Positions 1-5,457 of a stretch of DNA of 10,110 nucleotides are shown here, in pieces. Within the stretch, counting starts at the first letter, position 1, and each line of letters starts with the position of its first letter. The stretch comes from Methanomassiliicoccales archaeon (GTDB taxonomy: Archaea; Thermoplasmatota; Thermoplasmata; Methanomassiliicoccales; UBA472): positions 1 through 10,110 of the forward strand of contig JAJRAL010000189.1 of the NCBI GenBank assembly GCA_028679935.1, given 5' to 3'. The notes under the pieces were generated by a model, which saw nothing but the letters and a program-made list of their open reading frames with translations, was not told the origin of the DNA and made no database searches. A program made the translations under genes and the position numbers.

Positions 1-204
1 CAGCGCCTCCAGATCTGGGTGGGACCTGAGGGTCTTCTCTACCTCAGCTAGAGTGTCGTCGTCGCTTCTGATCTCGAAGAGCCCTCTTCCACCCTGCCTC
101 CCCTCGGGCTTGCAGTTGAATATCACCACCGGCACATCGTGCCTTGATCCAACGTCGATCACCCAGCTTGACGGGGCCTTCACTCGAAGAACTACGTCGA
201 GCAT
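1..204 (-). CDS. HTH_10-like (bacterio-opsin activator-type) regulator, N-terminal part, cut by window edge
   Basis: The minus strand is open from an ATG at 204 to the window edge, giving 68 N-terminal residues beginning MLDVVLRVKAPSSWVIDV. The pattern is a first beta strand VVLRV, a conserved SWV, a central cysteine near residue 31, a Gly-rich turn, then LFEIR and a helix ending LRSHPDLEAL. It resembles the N-terminal sensory half of archaeal HTH_10 (bacterio-opsin activator-like) proteins, whose DNA-binding helix-turn-helix lies at the C terminus, outside this window. That assignment is from pattern memory and the HTH itself is not visible. An in-frame ATG at 228 is an alternative start, adding eight residues; 204 was preferred because the recognisable strand begins there. 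There is no convincing Shine-Dalgarno for either. The protein could instead be another two-layer alpha/beta sensor. Confidence 0.55.
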   Translation of the reverse strand, partial: MLDVVLRVKAPSSWVIDVGSRHDVPVVIFNCKPEGRQGGRGLFEIRSDDDTLAEVEKTLRSHPDLEAL

Positions 205-316
205 GCTGACTAATAGATAGTTGGTCATGCTATGAAAAGGGGTCGCTTCGGTAGCGCCCGCGCTCTTTCCTCAGCGCGACTACAAGGCAGAATCGCGCCC
301 TTTCCTGAATCCACAC

Positions 317-390
317 GACCATGATGACGGGGAACTTCGTGGTGATCTAGGCGACAAACCCCTTCCTCGCTACTCCTTTCTATCGCCAGA
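317..390 (+). repeat. Diverged direct repeat, copy A: folylpolyglutamate-synthase-like C-terminal relic
   Basis: This stretch aligns with 3225-3297 in the same orientation. Shared blocks are TGATG, CGG, CTTCGT, GTGA and GACAAACCC, with roughly two thirds of positions matching by eye. On the plus strand it can be read as TTMMTGNFVVI followed by a stop, against TLVMFGSFVV in the other copy. That pattern resembles the TGSF/GSFYVV strand near the end of folylpolyglutamate synthase-like ligases. A stop codon lies only four codons before it, so this copy is not a gene. The repeat relation is seen directly; the folC-like origin is inference. Confidence 0.45.
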
Positions 391-438
391 TGTCCAGCGG
401 GGGTGCCACCACGCCCTTGCGCCCAAGCCCGGTGCAAG

Positions 439-447
439 TATTAACTA
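439..447 (+). promoter_or_regulatory. Probable TATA box for the DUF6958-like gene
   Basis: TATTAACTA is centred about 29 nt before the ATG at 472. Archaeal TATA centres lie about 26-27 nt before the transcription start, so the mRNA would start within a few nt of the ATG, that is leaderless. No Shine-Dalgarno is present, which agrees. Confidence 0.5.
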
Positions 448-471
448 TCCATAAGTCGGAGTCTTCTAGTC

Positions 472-828
472 ATGGCCGAGGAGCAGATCCTCACGCGCCA
501 CCCCACGGGGAAGAGGGGCGTCAGCATCAGCCGGGAGAAGTACGACGTCATCAGGCGCACAATCCTCGACTGCCTCCGGTCGAGGCCGTTGAATCACATG
601 GAGCTCGCGAGATGCATGGAGGCAAGGCTCGAGGGCAGGTTCGAGGGCTCGATCCGCTGGTACCTCGAGGTCGTGAAACTGGACATGGAGGCGACCAGGA
701 CAATCGAGCGCGTGCGCACGACCGATGCTCAGGTCTATCGCATCAACGAGGGACGCGGGAAGGCAATCACTCGTCAGAGGACCCCTCGTCCTCCGCGCCC
801 TCGCCCTCCTCGTCCTCGGGGTAGGTGA
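472..828 (+). CDS. DUF6958-like small protein with overprinted C-terminal tail
   Basis: The protein has 118 residues. Residues 1-97 look like the small archaeal/bacterial DUF6958 type: an N-terminal HPTGKRGVSISREKYD motif, a helix with ILDCLRSRPL, a helix MELARCMEARL, then FEGSIRWYLEVVKLDMEA and TIERV, ending near AQVYRI. This is the usual layout of a compact winged-helix-like fold. A role in DNA binding is plausible but not shown. Residues 99-118 are a Pro/Arg-rich tail lying antisense to a relic of the neighbouring acidic-protein gene (767-863), so the native C terminus was probably lost or extended when the two were joined. The start is the ATG that a TATA box places at the 5' end of the mRNA. 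The family name is from memory; the existence of the gene is better supported than its name. Confidence 0.7.
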   Translation: MAEEQILTRHPTGKRGVSISREKYDVIRRTILDCLRSRPLNHMELARCMEARLEGRFEGSIRWYLEVVKLDMEATRTIERVRTTDAQVYRINEGRGKAITRQRTPRPPRPRPPRPRGR

Positions 829-863
829 GGAAACTTCTCCATCTCGTTCTCCAGGGCGACCAG
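767..863 (-). pseudogene. Frameshifted 3' fragment of the small acidic-tailed protein gene (copy of 3321-3416)
   Basis: On the minus strand this matches the 3' end of the intact gene at 3321-3515. It encodes LVALENEMEK, then after a one-base insertion FLTYPEDEE and an acidic tail ending SSDE with a TGA at the equivalent place (769-767). The intact copy reads LVALENEMEEFLTFPEDEDE and ends TSDE. Upstream of LVALEN the fragment shows a short duplication of AGGGCGACCAG (853-863 and 871-881 on the plus strand) and an in-frame TAG, and then similarity ends. It therefore lacks the N-terminal half and is not expected to be expressed. Its antisense strand supplies the tail of the DUF6958-like protein. 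Confidence 0.75.
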
Positions 864-963
864 CTAGTCGAGGGCGACCAGGAGGATCTGCAATCTCTGC
901 ACCATCCACGGCGTGAGAATCGAAGTTGAGCCCACGGTTATGGGATAGCGCACAGTGCAGTGG

Positions 964-1098
964 ATGGTGAACCACGCCTATCCCAAGCATACGCAGTAGT
1001 TATGACAAGAGAATGCTCTTGTGCCGTCAGCTCCCAGCGGCTCGAAGTGGAAGTGGCTGGTCGTCTGATACCGGCCCCTCTTGGGCGTGGTTCATCAT
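964..1098. repeat. Inverted-repeat-bounded 135-bp segment (MITE-like or IS remnant)
   Basis: The arms are 964-978 (ATGGTGAACCACGCC) and 1084-1098, whose reverse complement is ATGATGAACCACGCC: 14 of 15 positions match. The interior has no gene but holds a perfect 7-bp hairpin (1005-1022). I see no clear target-site duplication at the flanks. The right arm contains the stop codon of the radical SAM gene. It may be a miniature transposable element, a trimmed IS end, or a transcription-end structure. The rest of the gap (864-963) shows nothing recognisable. Confidence 0.45.
1005..1022. other. Perfect 7-bp stem-loop
   Basis: ACAAGAG and CTCTTGT surround a 4-nt loop AATG. It lies downstream of the radical SAM stop codon on the minus strand and has no flanking T-run, so it is not a classical terminator. 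It could end or protect that transcript. Confidence 0.4.
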
Positions 1099-2132
1099 AT
1101 TGCAACGTACGCCCTGCATCTGATGCAGACGTTCGCCTGCTCCATGCGGGTGAAGCTCCGGCGGATCCTTCTCACGGCCTCAGAGTCCCAAATGGTCTGT
1201 AGATCATCATGGTTGAGGTCGCCGACGATGAGTTCGTCTTTCACACCAAGGTTCCCGTACCTGCATCCGCACGCTCTGACAACGCCATCGGCCATCACAG
1301 TGATGTCGAAGGTCCACCTGCAAGGACGCAACCTGACCAGGCCAACGGGCATGAAGTCCCATGATTCTTCGAGATCCTCCCTGGTGATGGCCCCGGTCCA
1401 GTTGTCGAAGAGCTTGGAGATGAAGATGTTGTCTCGCACAAAGCCATTGTCGACGATTGGCATTATCTCTCTAAAGAAATCGTCGGTCAATAGGTTCTCT
1501 ATGCCTCCCCTTATCTCGAATCCAATGGACTTCGGCTTCGCCAGCTCCTTGTTCTTCATGAGCAGCTGCTTGAGACCGCTCATCATCTCCTCGTACTTGT
1601 CGACTCCCATAACCCTTGTGTATAGGTTCTTGTCGAATCCGCCAATGCTGACATAGATCTGGGTGATACCAGAGGCGAGTAGCCTACTAATGTTGTCGTG
1701 CTTGGTCAGCAGGATACCGTTGGTGTACATGATCACATGCTCCAGGCCCTGCAAGGCCTTCTTGTCCGTCCTCTCGAAGAGATAGGGGTCTGTCAGAGGT
1801 TCCCCGGTGAGGGGGTTCAGCACTAGGGTCTTCCCGCCCATCTTCCGGTACTGGTCGATGGCCTTCCAGTAAAGCTTGAGACTCATCACCCTCTTGGGGC
1901 CGCTCGTCTTCCTATAGATGCAGAATGAGCACCTAGCATTGCAGGACTCTGAGACATTGAGATTGAGCTCCATCGGCGCCAAGTCCTCTAGTCCTTTCCA
2001 ATCCTTGGTGGAGAAGCTGCGTGCGTCCTTCTGAATCTCTACCAGCAATTTCTGGAGTCGTGCCGGGGACCGGTTCCATAACCACGAGCGGGTGGTGCGC
2101 AGTTTCGGGTCTACTTTGGGGGGTGATGGCAT
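1095..2132 (-). CDS. Radical SAM enzyme with SPASM/twitch-like C-terminal cysteine cluster
   Basis: The protein has 345 residues from the ATG at 2132. The radical SAM CxxxCxxC motif (C64, C68, C71; CNARCSFC) ligates the [4Fe-4S] cluster that cleaves SAM. TGEP at about 109-112 replaces the usual GGEP SAM-binding motif, followed by MYTNG and IYVSIGG strands typical of the partial TIM barrel. The C-terminal region has C271, C288, C290 and a CIRC pair at C336/C339, as in SPASM/twitch domains binding an auxiliary cluster. The substrate is unknown; the neighbouring glycosyltransferase suggests sugar or cell-surface modification. The protein ends six residues after CIRC, and its stop codon lies inside an inverted repeat, so it may be trimmed. 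A TTG at 2144 would add four residues; the ATG is preferred because a TATA box is centred about 29 nt before it. Base composition is more AT-rich than in the genes after 3594. Confidence 0.85.
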   Translation of the reverse strand: MPSPPKVDPKLRTTRSWLWNRSPARLQKLLVEIQKDARSFSTKDWKGLEDLAPMELNLNVSESCNARCSFCIYRKTSGPKRVMSLKLYWKAIDQYRKMGGKTLVLNPLTGEPLTDPYLFERTDKKALQGLEHVIMYTNGILLTKHDNISRLLASGITQIYVSIGGFDKNLYTRVMGVDKYEEMMSGLKQLLMKNKELAKPKSIGFEIRGGIENLLTDDFFREIMPIVDNGFVRDNIFISKLFDNWTGAITREDLEESWDFMPVGLVRLRPCRWTFDITVMADGVVRACGCRYGNLGVKDELIVGDLNHDDLQTIWDSEAVRRIRRSFTRMEQANVCIRCRAYVAI

Positions 2133-2157
2133 TTCTTCAGTCAAGGGTGCAATTCAG

Positions 2158-2164
2158 TAATTAA
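2158..2164 (-). promoter_or_regulatory. Probable TATA box for the radical SAM gene
   Basis: The minus strand reads TTAATTA, centred about 29 nt before the ATG at 2132. This implies a leaderless or nearly leaderless transcript and argues for that start over the TTG at 2144. It also implies the gene can be transcribed apart from the glycosyltransferase gene upstream, which ends 96 nt before the ATG. Confidence 0.5.
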
Positions 2165-2228
2165 GGTTATGTCGCTGATGCTTCAGCCATAATCACGAAA
2201 TAATCCATTGGTAATGGCGATGTACCGT

Positions 2229-3134
2229 TCATCCATACCAGCCTACGGCATGGCCGAGCATCTCCAGCATGCTCCCCATGATCCGCAAGGGGCGCGGGAC
2301 CTCCAACGAACCGGTCCTTGTCTCCGTCATCACCCTCCTCGGTCTTTCCCTGGTTGACCATGGCAACCTGTTGCGGACGTAAGTCTGGAGGGTCACCCTG
2401 CCCTTGAAGTTCTTCCTCACCAGGTGTGCATGGTTCCTCCCCCATAGGTATCTGAGTCTGAAGTACCATCGGAACCTGTCCCGGCGGTAGGATCCCTCGC
2501 ACCATGCGTGTCGCAATGCGGCCGTTTCTTCGAACCCTATCGTGTATCCTGCCAGGTCGACCCGTATACAGGCGTCGTCTTCATCACGGTGGTAGCGGAA
2601 ATAGGGGTCGAAACCCCCCACGCTCCTAAGGGCCTCGGTGCGGAAAGACATGTTGCATCCTAGCATGACGGGGTACAACCCGGTGGTATCCTCTCCTCTA
2701 GACTCGTCGTACCAGTCGCCGTATACGGACATCTTGTTACGGCCCATTGCCAGGCTCCCATCCAGAAAGTAGGTAGGGCCACCCACCCCCCCAACCTTGT
2801 CGTCTTTGTAGCCAGATAGGATACCATCCAGCCAACCTGGTGCCACTATCACGTCATCGTCGATGAAGCATACAACGTCGCCGCGTGCAGTCGAAAGGCC
2901 GAGATTGCGAGCAGCGGAGATGCCTTCGAGCTTCTTCTGCGCCACCAATCTTACCTTGCCATGGCGCTGCCATTCCTCGATCAATTGCCTCGTGCCGTCG
3001 TTGGAAGGGCCATCGACTATTATTATCTCAGAAGGTTCATCATCGAGCTTCTGCAGTGAGTCGTAGCACTTTAGCAACCATTCCTTGCGGTTGTAGGTGC
3101 ATATGACCACCGATGCCTTCAAAGAGGATTCCAT
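2229..3134 (-). CDS. Family 2 (GT-A fold) glycosyltransferase
   Basis: The protein has 301 residues. The N-terminal ASVVICTYNRKEWL and IIIVDGPSNDGT are the nucleotide-binding strands of GT2 enzymes. GISAARNLGL leads into the metal-binding DxD-type motif (FIDDDV, D92-D94). GCNMSFR (159-165) is the acceptor-side motif, and HRDEDD (182-187) holds the likely catalytic base in the position of the usual ED. GRNHAHLVRKN follows near 232-242. No transmembrane segment is evident, so it is probably a cytosolic or peripheral enzyme adding a sugar from an activated nucleotide donor to a glycan or lipid. Donor and acceptor cannot be told from sequence. It precedes the radical SAM gene on the same strand. 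The start ATG at 3134 sits just before the first beta strand, as in the family. Its immediate upstream DNA carries a degraded gene relic. Confidence 0.88.
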   Translation of the reverse strand: MESSLKASVVICTYNRKEWLLKCYDSLQKLDDEPSEIIIVDGPSNDGTRQLIEEWQRHGKVRLVAQKKLEGISAARNLGLSTARGDVVCFIDDDVIVAPGWLDGILSGYKDDKVGGVGGPTYFLDGSLAMGRNKMSVYGDWYDESRGEDTTGLYPVMLGCNMSFRTEALRSVGGFDPYFRYHRDEDDACIRVDLAGYTIGFEETAALRHAWCEGSYRRDRFRWYFRLRYLWGRNHAHLVRKNFKGRVTLQTYVRNRLPWSTRERPRRVMTETRTGSLEVPRPLRIMGSMLEMLGHAVGWYG

Positions 3135-3164
3135 GCAACTACCGATTCCTGGGGTTAGAACTAA

Positions 3165-3296
3165 TCAATCTTGCACTTAAAAAAGGTCCTGACCTATGCC
3201 GAGGACCTACCGGGGAACAATAACACGCTCGTGATGTTCGGCAGCTTCGTCGTGACGCGAGGACAAACCCTTTCTGCTCTCTCCTCTCGCCTCTAG
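3165..3296 (+). pseudogene. Diverged direct repeat, copy B: folylpolyglutamate-synthase-like C-terminal relic
   Basis: A plus-strand reading frame with no start codon runs from just after a TAA (3162-3164) to a TAG (3294-3296). It includes VLTYAEDLPGNNN, TLVMFGSFVV and TRGQTLSALSSRL. A helix followed by a GSF strand is what the end of folylpolyglutamate/dihydrofolate synthase-like ligases looks like; everything upstream is missing. It abuts the glycosyltransferase gene and is matched by 317-390. I read it as the decayed 3' end of a gene cut off when the glycosyltransferase/radical SAM block arrived. The family assignment is tentative. Confidence 0.4.
3178..3187 (-). promoter_or_regulatory. 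Possible TATA box for the glycosyltransferase gene
   Basis: The minus strand reads CTTTTTTAAG-like sequence about 45-50 nt before the ATG at 3134. This would give a leader of roughly 20 nt. It overlaps the folC-like relic. The match is weaker than for the other TATA boxes in the window. Confidence 0.35.
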
Positions 3297-3320
3297 CCGC
3301 GCCCATGGCGGGCGAAGCGC

Positions 3321-3515
3321 TCACTCGTCTGAGGTCTCCATGCCCTCTTCCACTTCATCCTCGTCCTCGGGGAAGGTGAGGAACTCCTCCATCTCGTTCT
3401 CCAGGGCGACGAGCGTCTCCAGGGCCTTCTTCTTCTGCCCCTTCTCCACCATCTCCCTGATCTCCGACACGGTGTCGAGGATGCGGATCATCTCTTCGTC
3501 TATCTCATCGAACAT
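3321..3515 (-). CDS. Small coiled-coil protein with acidic C-terminal tail
   Basis: From the ATG at 3515 the product has 64 residues: MFDEIDEEMIRILDTVSEI, then EMVEKGQKKKALETLVAL, then ENEMEEFLTFPEDEDEVEEG and a short acidic end. Regular hydrophobic spacing from about residue 3 to 48 predicts two amphipathic helices or a helical hairpin; the last 15 or so residues are mostly Glu/Asp. I do not recognise a family. A GTG at 3533, preceded by GAGGG, is an alternative start giving 70 residues. A longer frame opening with GTG at 3584 is rejected because it would start upstream of the TATA box at 3569-3575. A frameshifted copy of the last 30 residues is at 767-863; conservation of the reading frame and stop position in that copy supports this being a real gene. 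Confidence 0.65.
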   Translation of the reverse strand: MFDEIDEEMIRILDTVSEIREMVEKGQKKKALETLVALENEMEEFLTFPEDEDEVEEGMETSDE

Positions 3516-3568
3516 CACGTAGAGGCTCTGCACGGCGATCCCTCGCCTCCGGATTGGACATCGGAGGC

Positions 3569-3575
3569 TAAATAA
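3569..3575 (-). promoter_or_regulatory. Probable TATA box for the small acidic-tailed protein gene
   Basis: The minus strand reads TTATTTA in the gap between this gene and the regulator gene that ends at 3594. Its centre is 57 nt before the ATG at 3515 and 39 nt before the GTG at 3533, predicting a leader of about 30 or 12 nt. Confidence 0.5.
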
Positions 3576-3593
3576 CGAACGCACCCGGCGATC

Positions 3594-4343
3594 TCAGAGG
3601 CCGGGCTCGATGACGTACTTGCAGAAGTTGTAGCTCGTGCCGAATGTCTCCGCCTTCGTCACCCTGGCCGGCACGCCCATACGCTTCTCGAAGATCGCCT
3701 CGAGGATTCCCTCGTTCATCAGGCAGAGCGTCTTGCCAACGTCCGGCGCCTTGGAACAGTCGTACTCGTCCTTGATGATCAACGTCACCGGATGGAGCGC
3801 GTACACGTTGACCTCGCCGAGCTCGTGCGTCTTGAAGAACTCCTTGACCTCGGTGATGATGCCCTCGGGCGTGTTCGACTTCATCCTTTTGGATATCTCC
3901 GTCCCGATCTGGCGGCCGATATCCTTGAGCACGGGATCCATGTTGAAGCCGATCGCCTCCATGCCGATGACGATCGAGCGGATGACGCCCTTGAGGAAGC
4001 TGCTCGGCGTGCCGATGCTGCGGGCAATCGTGTTCTCGACCTGCCGGAGAAGGTCCTCGCGCGGGACGACCGAGCTCCCGACCGGCCTGGAGACCAGGTA
4101 GAATATCTTGCGGCGATTGTCCTCCGGATCGTCGCGGAAGGCGATCAACCCCTCCTTCACCATCTTGTCAAGGTGCACCGAGAGCGTCGACTGCGCCTTG
4201 CCTGTCAACTGCGCGATCTCGCTCAGGCTCAGGTCCCGGCGCTGCAGCTCGCTGAGGATCTTCTGCCTGACCGGGTTGGATATCTGCCGTAGGCCGGCCG
4301 ACGTCGAATAGACATCAAATGAATCGGTCTTCCTCTCGTTCAT
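3594..4343 (-). CDS. ArsR-type winged-helix regulator with C-terminal V4R-like domain (MsvR-like architecture)
   Basis: The protein has 249 residues. Residues 15-85 form an ArsR-type winged helix: ISNPVRQKILSELQRRDLSL, recognition-helix region GKAQSTLSVHLDKMVKEGLI, and a wing FRDDPEDNRRKIFYLV. Residues about 120-249 resemble the V4R (4-vinyl reductase) domain. It has a central IIKDEYDC, then C207 (TLCLMNEGILEAIF), then TFGTSYNFCKYVI at the end, so C196, C207 and C241 match the usual cysteine spacing for metal, small-ligand or redox sensing. This domain order recalls the methanogen regulator MsvR, which uses V4R cysteines as a redox switch; orthology is not shown. It is divergent from mtnA with about 139 nt between starts, so it may control itself and the mtnA operon. 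The ATG at 4343 is placed just downstream of a strong TATA box. Confidence 0.82.
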   Translation of the reverse strand: MNERKTDSFDVYSTSAGLRQISNPVRQKILSELQRRDLSLSEIAQLTGKAQSTLSVHLDKMVKEGLIAFRDDPEDNRRKIFYLVSRPVGSSVVPREDLLRQVENTIARSIGTPSSFLKGVIRSIVIGMEAIGFNMDPVLKDIGRQIGTEISKRMKSNTPEGIITEVKEFFKTHELGEVNVYALHPVTLIIKDEYDCSKAPDVGKTLCLMNEGILEAIFEKRMGVPARVTKAETFGTSYNFCKYVIEPGL

Positions 4344-4378
4344 GGCCCAGGACCAGGAGATTCTAATGCAGTTGACTC

Positions 4379-4387
4379 TATTAAATA
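4379..4387. promoter_or_regulatory. TATA box in the regulator/mtnA divergent intergenic region
   Basis: TATTAAATA reads TATTTAATA on the minus strand, centred 40 nt before the regulator ATG (leader about 13 nt). It is nearly symmetric, so it could also fire towards mtnA. A second AT-rich site, TTTACTAT (4412-4419), could serve mtnA. No clear operator palindrome was found. Confidence 0.5.
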
Positions 4388-4482
4388 GATAGTCATTCGG
4401 CGGGGCAAGCCTTTACTATGGCCATGCAGGTTTACACCCCGGTGAGCGGCTGAGGATCCTGACTGGCGAGGGGCCCAGGGAG

Positions 4483-5457
4483 ATGAGGGCGCTATGGCTC
4501 GAGGGGCGCGAGGTCAAGATGATAGACCAGCGCCTCCTGCCCTACCGGCTTGAGATCCTGGTGATCCGATCGGCCGGGGAGATGGCCGAGGCGATCAGGA
4601 ACATGACGGTGCGAGGCGCTCCGGCGATAGGCGCCTCGGCGGCCTTCGGCATGGCCCTTGCCGACATGCGAGGTGACGACATCGCGGAGGCGGCGAAGAC
4701 GCTCAAATCCGCCCGGCCCACCGCCCACGACCTATTCTTCGCGGTCGACTTCATGCTGGAGAGGATCGGCGCTGGCGAGGACGCAGCAATCACCGCGCAG
4801 CGCTACACGGACAACATCGTCGCCAAGTGCCTGATGATCGGTGAGAACGGCGCCAGACTTATTCCAGATGGCGCCAAGATAATGACCCACTGCAACGCCG
4901 GGGCCCTGGCCACGGTGGACCATGGCACCGCCCTGGCGCCGATGCGGGTCGCCCACCGTCACGGCAAGAAGATATTCGTCTACGTCTCCGAGACGAGGCC
5001 GCGGCTCCAGGGAATGAAGCTCACCGCCTACGAACTACTGAACGAGGGCATACCCCACGCGATCATTGTCGACGGGGCGTCAGGCCACTTCATGCGAAAA
5101 GGTGTCGACTTGATCATCGTCGGCGCGGACCGAATCGCTCTCAACGGGGATTTCGCGAACAAGATCGGCACGTTCGAGAAGGCGGTGCTGGCAAAAGAGC
5201 TCGGGGTACCGTTGTACGTCGCCGCGCCGATCTCGACCTTCGACTTCAAGACGGAGACCGGCGAGGGCATCGTGATCGAGGACAGGGGCGAGGAGGAGGT
5301 CACCGACGTGAACGGTGACCGTATCGCTCCGATCGGATGCAAGGCGCTGAACCCGGCCTTCGACATGACGCCGAACCGGTATGTCACAGGCTTCATCACG
5401 GAGATCGGGGTCCTGAGGCCGGACGAGATCACAAGGGTGATGGGGGCAAGGATATGA
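4483..5457 (+). CDS. mtnA: S-methyl-5-thioribose-1-phosphate isomerase (eIF2B-like aldose-ketose isomerase)
   Basis: The 324-residue product converts 5-methylthioribose 1-phosphate to 5-methylthioribulose 1-phosphate in methylthioadenosine salvage; archaeal forms also accept 5-deoxyribose 1-phosphate. Family marks are MTVRGAPAIGASAAFGMALA (41-60), THCNAGALATVDHGTA with the catalytic cysteine C137, FVYVSETRPRLQGMKLTAYEL, and IIVGADRIALNGDFANKIGT with the catalytic aspartate D216. Length is slightly short of typical bacterial MtnA and normal for archaea. No ATG, GTG or TTG lies upstream in frame before the intergenic region, so 4483 is the start. A GGGAG run touches the ATG. It is the first gene of an operon with a class II aldolase (ATGA overlap) and nop5. 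Ribose-1,5-bisphosphate isomerase is a related alternative, but the residues and partner gene favour MtnA. Confidence 0.9.
   Translation: MRALWLEGREVKMIDQRLLPYRLEILVIRSAGEMAEAIRNMTVRGAPAIGASAAFGMALADMRGDDIAEAAKTLKSARPTAHDLFFAVDFMLERIGAGEDAAITAQRYTDNIVAKCLMIGENGARLIPDGAKIMTHCNAGALATVDHGTALAPMRVAHRHGKKIFVYVSETRPRLQGMKLTAYELLNEGIPHAIIVDGASGHFMRKGVDLIIVGADRIALNGDFANKIGTFEKAVLAKELGVPLYVAAPISTFDFKTETGEGIVIEDRGEEEVTDVNGDRIAPIGCKALNPAFDMTPNRYVTGFITEIGVLRPDEITRVMGARI

Noticed and set aside
466..990. Long minus-strand reading frame of 174 codons
   Set aside because: It overlaps the DUF6958-like gene antisense for most of its length, has no family pattern, and arises from high GC; the real minus-strand signal here is only the short relic 767-863.
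864..1094. RNA gene or CRISPR repeat in the gap before the radical SAM gene
   Set aside because: No tRNA cloverleaf pattern, no regularly spaced repeats; only the inverted repeat and hairpin already listed.
2167..2505. 112-codon minus-strand frame at the glycosyltransferase 3' end
   Set aside because: Out-of-frame shadow of the GT2 C terminus; I also checked for a frameshift, but the GT2 frame reads naturally to its stop.
3139..3324. 61-codon minus-strand frame between the glycosyltransferase and the acidic protein
   Set aside because: Cys/Arg/Ser-rich, with no recognisable pattern; the plus-strand folC-like relic explains the stretch better.
4388..4482. SAM-type riboswitch in the mtnA leader
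   Set aside because: The leader contains an AGGATCCT palindrome and GC-rich segments, but no arrangement matching a known SAM riboswitch core, and such elements are not expected before archaeal mtnA.
5298..5320. Perfect inverted repeat GGTCACC / GGTGACC
   Set aside because: Lies inside the conserved mtnA coding sequence (EVTDVNGDRI region); likely chance in coding DNA.
5337..5453. Longer N terminus for the class II aldolase beginning at 5337
   Set aside because: The extra 39 residues lie out of frame inside mtnA, are His/Gly/Arg-rich and unlike the family; the ATG at 5454 gives a normal-length aldolase.
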